64,000 nt of DNA from Hypoxylon rubiginosum (Eukaryota > Ascomycota > Sordariomycetes > Xylariales > Hypoxylaceae): NCBI GenBank assembly GCA_902806565.1, contig CADCXA010000059.1:558001-622000 (forward strand), given 5' to 3'. Shown here one piece after another: positions 47,867 through 64,000 of this stretch (the first letter of the stretch is position 1; the number at the start of each line of letters is the position of its first letter). Below the pieces are notes generated by a model. That model saw nothing but the letters and a program-made list of their open reading frames with translations, ran no database searches and was not told the DNA's origin. The translations under genes were made by a program, and so were the position numbers.

Positions 47867-48740
47867 ACTTCAAGATAAAGAAATGTAAAGGGTATCGATC
47901 CTACGTGGCGGTAGCATGTAGTGGTCTCGTCCTATTGTCCCCGGTCGGATGCGTTCTCATCAGGTCTTATTCGAGATGGTAATGTTTGATAATCCAACAA
48001 CGACTTGTAGCGGCATGTGATGAAGTCCAATTCCTTTCGGCCAAATAGCACTGCTGATGCAACGAGGCTGCGTATACAGAGATCTTAATTAAGAGAATAC
48101 TCCGAAGTACTTATATGTGCTTGAGAGCAAGTACACGTATGTTTATCTGCCAAAATCCGACTGAGGCTCAATGTTGCAGTTGTCAGGGATTCATCGACAA
48201 AAGGATTTGTGCGAATTACGCGTCAATCATAAAACCCAACCAGAAGCTCACATACGAGAGAGACCGATGCAGGGGATCGGCTATCATCGTGACGTGTCGC
48301 AGGGCTGGCGGGACAGGACATTGTGATGGATGGGTTGTGATGCAATCGCGGTTTGTGCCTCGATCCAGAGAGCCTTCAGATGTTTAAGATATTACATACT
48401 ACAGTATTACTCAGCGGGGCAAAGTAGGGATACCACACCGGCACGGAGAGACGTACCTAATATAGGTCATCTCTGCTCCAACAATGGTACTTATCACCAA
48501 GTACCAAGTCACATAGATGACTGTGTAACGTGAGCTCTCATATTCAGAAGTAACTTACAGGCTTCAGGAGAGCTACCCCGCATCCCTTCAGGGCTGAATT
48601 TGGAGTTCCAGGGTTGCGCCCTTTTGATATCTCCCGAGTCCGAAGGTCCTGCTTCGCTTCTAAATCAGGTCAGTCCCTTAGGGGCATTCGTAACATCATC
48701 ATACTCCCCATTATAGCTGAAGGGAATAATCACACTCGCC
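47867..48740. promoter_or_regulatory. Divergent promoter region between diterpene synthase and GST
   Basis: These 874 bases separate the start codons of the minus-strand diterpene synthase and the plus-strand GST, and so must hold both promoters. This suggests, but does not show, co-regulation. I see no obvious Zn2Cys6 site pair or TATA box and no gene inside. Confidence 0.5.
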
Positions 48741-49749
48741 ATGACGAAGCCTATTCGCGTCTGGGTGTCTCGTACGTCTGAATTTCTGGCCCTTGTGAGT
48801 GAATAGGTTGCTAACGATCGAGTTCGCAGCTCCCGGGTCTAACTCATGGAAGGTAAGTTGCCGATACCAAGTCTTTAGTTCGGCGGCTATTTTCTAACGC
48901 TAGTTTCCTTCTCCGTAGGTCATCTTCGTTATAGAGGAGCTGGGGCTTCCCTACGAACTCGTGTCGCTCAGGTTCGAAAACATCAAGAAGAAGCCGTTCA
49001 CGGACGTCAACCCAAACGGTCGTGTGCCCGGTATTCAACCATATTACTTACAACTATGCCGCCGAGGAGTATTAGTGACTGACTTGCGCATAAGCCATCG
49101 AGGATCCTAACACAGACATGACGTTATGGGAGACGGGCGCTATCATCCAGTATCTCATTGCGCAGTACGACGCCGAACATAAGCTGAGCTATGCCACGTT
49201 CAAGGAACAGAATCTCTGCAACCAGTGGCTCATGTTCCAGGTCAGCGGTCAGGGCCCTTATTACGGGCAGTGCACTTGGTGAGAGGCCTTGAGTTTCGGT
49301 GACCGACATGCTTGGCTAACGTGCGATGCTCGTCGTCCAGGTTCACTTACCTACATAAGGAGAAGATCCCCTCTGCCATCGAGCGCTACGCCAACGAAGT
49401 CCGAAGAGTGCTCGGCGTTCTAGAAGGCGTGCTTGCTGCCAAACCCGAGCCTCGATGGCTGGTCGGTGACCGTATGACATTTGCGGACATGGCTTTTGTG
49501 CCGTGGAACAACCGTCTAGAACTGCTTCTCAGTGTACCCGAAGAGAAGAAATGGGAAGGGATCCCCCACGTTCAAGCGTGGCACGAGAGTATGACGAGCA
49601 GACCGTCATGGATCAAATCTATGGAGGTCCGCGCGCGGCTGATGGACGAGCAGGGCTTGGACTGGAACGGCATGCCCAAGGGAACCAAGAGTTTCCACGA
49701 GTACCAGGAAAGCATCGCGGCCGCAGACAAGTCCGAGGAACACCCGTAG
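48741..49749 (+). CDS. Glutathione S-transferase (Ure2-like)
   Basis: A cytosolic glutathione S-transferase of the fungal Ure2-like group. Five exons, 48741-48771, 48830-48852, 48919-49030, 49095-49278 and 49341-49749, give 252 residues. All four introns are 58-66 bases with clear CTAAC or CTGAC branch sites. The spliced N-terminal thioredoxin fold reads VWVSPPGSNSWKVIFVIEEL, then NPNGRVPAIEDP. The glutathione-binding motif is WETGAIIQYL (Glu-Thr contacting the gamma-glutamyl group). The C-terminal helical domain contains MFQVSGQGPYYGQ and the N-capping-type motif WLVGDRMTFADMAFVPW. The Ser or Asn in SPPGSNSW is the probable catalytic residue; Tyr is absent there. The gene is divergent from the diterpene synthase. 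A role in conjugating or protecting against cluster intermediates is possible, but it may be a general detoxifying enzyme. Confidence 0.92.
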
Positions 49750-51146
49750 AGCAGCGAACCAAAGATTTTGCAATAGGCAGAGCTAGATAATTCTGAAATG
49801 TCCTAGCCAATGGTGTCAAGGTAGCTCACCTAGGTGACATGGTAATAAATGTGAAGTTTTACATGTCTCAGAAAGAATGGGTTCCAACCACGAGACGCAG
49901 CGGTGGTGGTTTGCCTGCCTCCGGCTTTGGCGTCAACAAGCCGATATTGTCTATAATTTAACCCTGGAAGTTGATGGATGGCCATTTCAGCTTAAATTGG
50001 ACATCACTGATTGAGTCGGATGTGTAAGAATTCCTAAAGCTCTCCGTCCTTATCGGAAGATTCTTTTTTTGTTTTTGTTTTTGTGAAAAACGCGGGCTCT
50101 CCAACAGCGATTGTAGTTACACACAGCGCTAAGCCTTACGCTTGCATGTGGGTAGGGTGGGTCCCTGCCGCCTGCGGATACTGCTCCATAGGTACAATGG
50201 TCCACCCTAATAGCCCCCTGCCCCCACACGGCAGTTGATCTTGGCAGCTGATCTTGGCAGCTTAACCCTTTACTCTGCCCTGTCCGCCCTACCCCTTTAC
50301 GTGCCCACTCACAGCCTCATCCCTTTTCAATTTCGTCCCTTATCATCAATTCCTGATCCTGCAAGTTTGTCGGATGTAACACTTCTGGCTTTGTTTCCTT
50401 GAGACATTACAGCCGACTAAAAGACGCATCTCATTCCAATTACTACCATGACTGCATCGGGGCGCGTCCTCTACCGACCGTCACCAATGCTTTTCGACGG
50501 TAGTAATCCCCCTCCACTATCGCAAAGTAAACCCTAGAGGGGAGAAAGGAGCGACGATCTTCGTCGAGCTGTTCCAAAAGCTCGGTGTGTTGCACTGCGG
50601 CTGGCAAGCATAGAAATCCAATACCCGTACACAGCAGCGACCCAATCCGAGTTGCGGACGGACATATGTACGACTTTGCATGGCGTCAATCCCGTGAATT
50701 TCCGATCTCCTTCCGCTCTTCCGGCTTATCTCCCATGTCGTCTCTCGTGTTGGGTACTAATTATGGCCGACGACAGGATTGACAGGGACTCACAGGGACT
50801 CAAGCTTTCCCTTCAGTTCAGGCTAGAACAAGGTGGATGTGGCATTGTAAAGTGCTGGATATTTTCGAAAGTACTTTTGGATTCCCTGAGGCGTTCAAGG
50901 TCTTCGTGACTTGCCCACATCAATGGCCCGTCGTCCTAAAAATGAGAAGCAATTGTCAGGACCTCAGCCTTTACCACCTGGGTAGGACCACGGACCTGTT
51001 GGTCACCCTTGGGATCTGGATAGGAGTCACGAGTTTCCCATGGCCTGGATAGGGGTTATGGGCTTGTTGATATTAAGGAAGGGATGAGCTTAGGGGCTAG
51101 ACCTCTTGTATATATACGGCATCTCCCTAAGTTTAATGCAACAACA
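49750..51146. other. Gene-free flank before the A+T-rich block
   Basis: No gene is supported. A 13-base direct duplication TGATCTTGGCAGC is present at 50236-50248 and 50249-50261. A TATATATA lies at about 51109-51116 with no gene downstream. Open frames around 50450-50590 are short and motif-free. Base composition is ordinary up to the boundary. Confidence 0.5.
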
Positions 51147-51182
51147 CTAGCTGCGCAACCCGGCCGTGCAAGCACGGCCGGG
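51147..51182 (-). mobile_element. Helitron-like 3' terminus at the edge of the A+T-rich block
   Basis: A perfect inverted repeat with 11-base arms, CCCGGCCGTGC and GCACGGCCGGG, separated by two bases occupies 51159-51182. Read on the minus strand, it is followed after eight bases (TTGCGCAG) by CTAG at 51150-51147 and then T. A GC-rich hairpin 8-12 bases before a terminal CTRR, with insertion before T, is the diagnostic 3' end of Helitrons. The element would extend rightwards into the A+T-rich block, with its 5' end beyond it or erased. The hairpin is GC-rich although the adjacent DNA is almost pure A+T. The structure is seen; the Helitron call is inference. Confidence 0.45.
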
Positions 51183-51196
51183 AGGGAAGCTGTGGG

Positions 51197-64000
<12,804 letters not shown>

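Noticed and set aside
50450..50590. Short frames with a good-looking ATG just before the A+T block
   Set aside because: They run only about 30-60 codons, show no recognisable motif, and no consistent splice structure was found.
51159..51182. Hairpin as a bacterial-type transcription terminator (followed by a T run)
   Set aside because: This is nuclear fungal DNA with introns, so rho-independent termination does not apply; a transposon terminus explains it better.

Overview
The window looks like nuclear DNA of a filamentous ascomycete (Pezizomycotina, probably a Sordariomycete). Genes lie on both strands and carry short GT-AG introns of about 50-125 bases with CTAAC/CTGAC-type branch sites. 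The protein families are typically fungal: rhodopsin-domain (PTH11/SAT4-like) membrane protein, 2EXR protein, GH47 mannosidase, and a fungal bifunctional-type diterpene synthase. The right end is an extremely A+T-rich block of the kind left by repeat-induced point mutation (RIP). The class assignment is inference; the exon structures and motifs are read from the sequence.

Layout. Bases 1-12.4 kb are gene-poor, with one clear gene, a secreted intradiol ring-cleavage dioxygenase (4.55-5.89 kb). From 12.4 to 36.3 kb is ordinary housekeeping-type chromosome: a transmembrane RING-H2 protein, a GC-rich alpha/beta-hydrolase, a GH47 alpha-mannosidase, a C2H2 zinc-finger protein, a Maf-type nucleotide pyrophosphatase, a small Ino4-like bHLH factor with a GC-AG intron, a mitochondrial threonyl-tRNA synthetase, a conserved membrane/coiled-coil protein, a small Gly/Ser/His-rich protein with a clear TATA box, a small protein that may be related to the velvet fold, and a 2EXR-type protein.

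From 37.7 to 49.7 kb the content looks like a small terpenoid gene neighbourhood: a decayed FAD-monooxygenase relic, a BAHD-like acyltransferase (HxxxD), a rhodopsin-domain membrane protein, a multi-span membrane protein with a single-base frameshift, a 1019-residue diterpene synthase carrying class II (DVDD) and class I (DEYME and NDxxSxxxD) motifs, and a divergently transcribed glutathione S-transferase. No GGPP synthase, P450 or transporter is visible, so the cluster is partial, eroded or continues elsewhere. The diterpene synthase would act first on geranylgeranyl diphosphate; the acyltransferase and GST are plausible tailoring or detoxifying partners. That grouping is inference from proximity.

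From about 51.2 kb to the window end (12.8 kb) the sequence is almost only A and T, has no reading frame of note, and contains an (AAT)n array of about 260 bases. Its left edge carries a GC-rich perfect hairpin followed, on the minus strand, by CTAG. This resembles the 3' terminus of a Helitron transposon and may mark where the mutated element begins.
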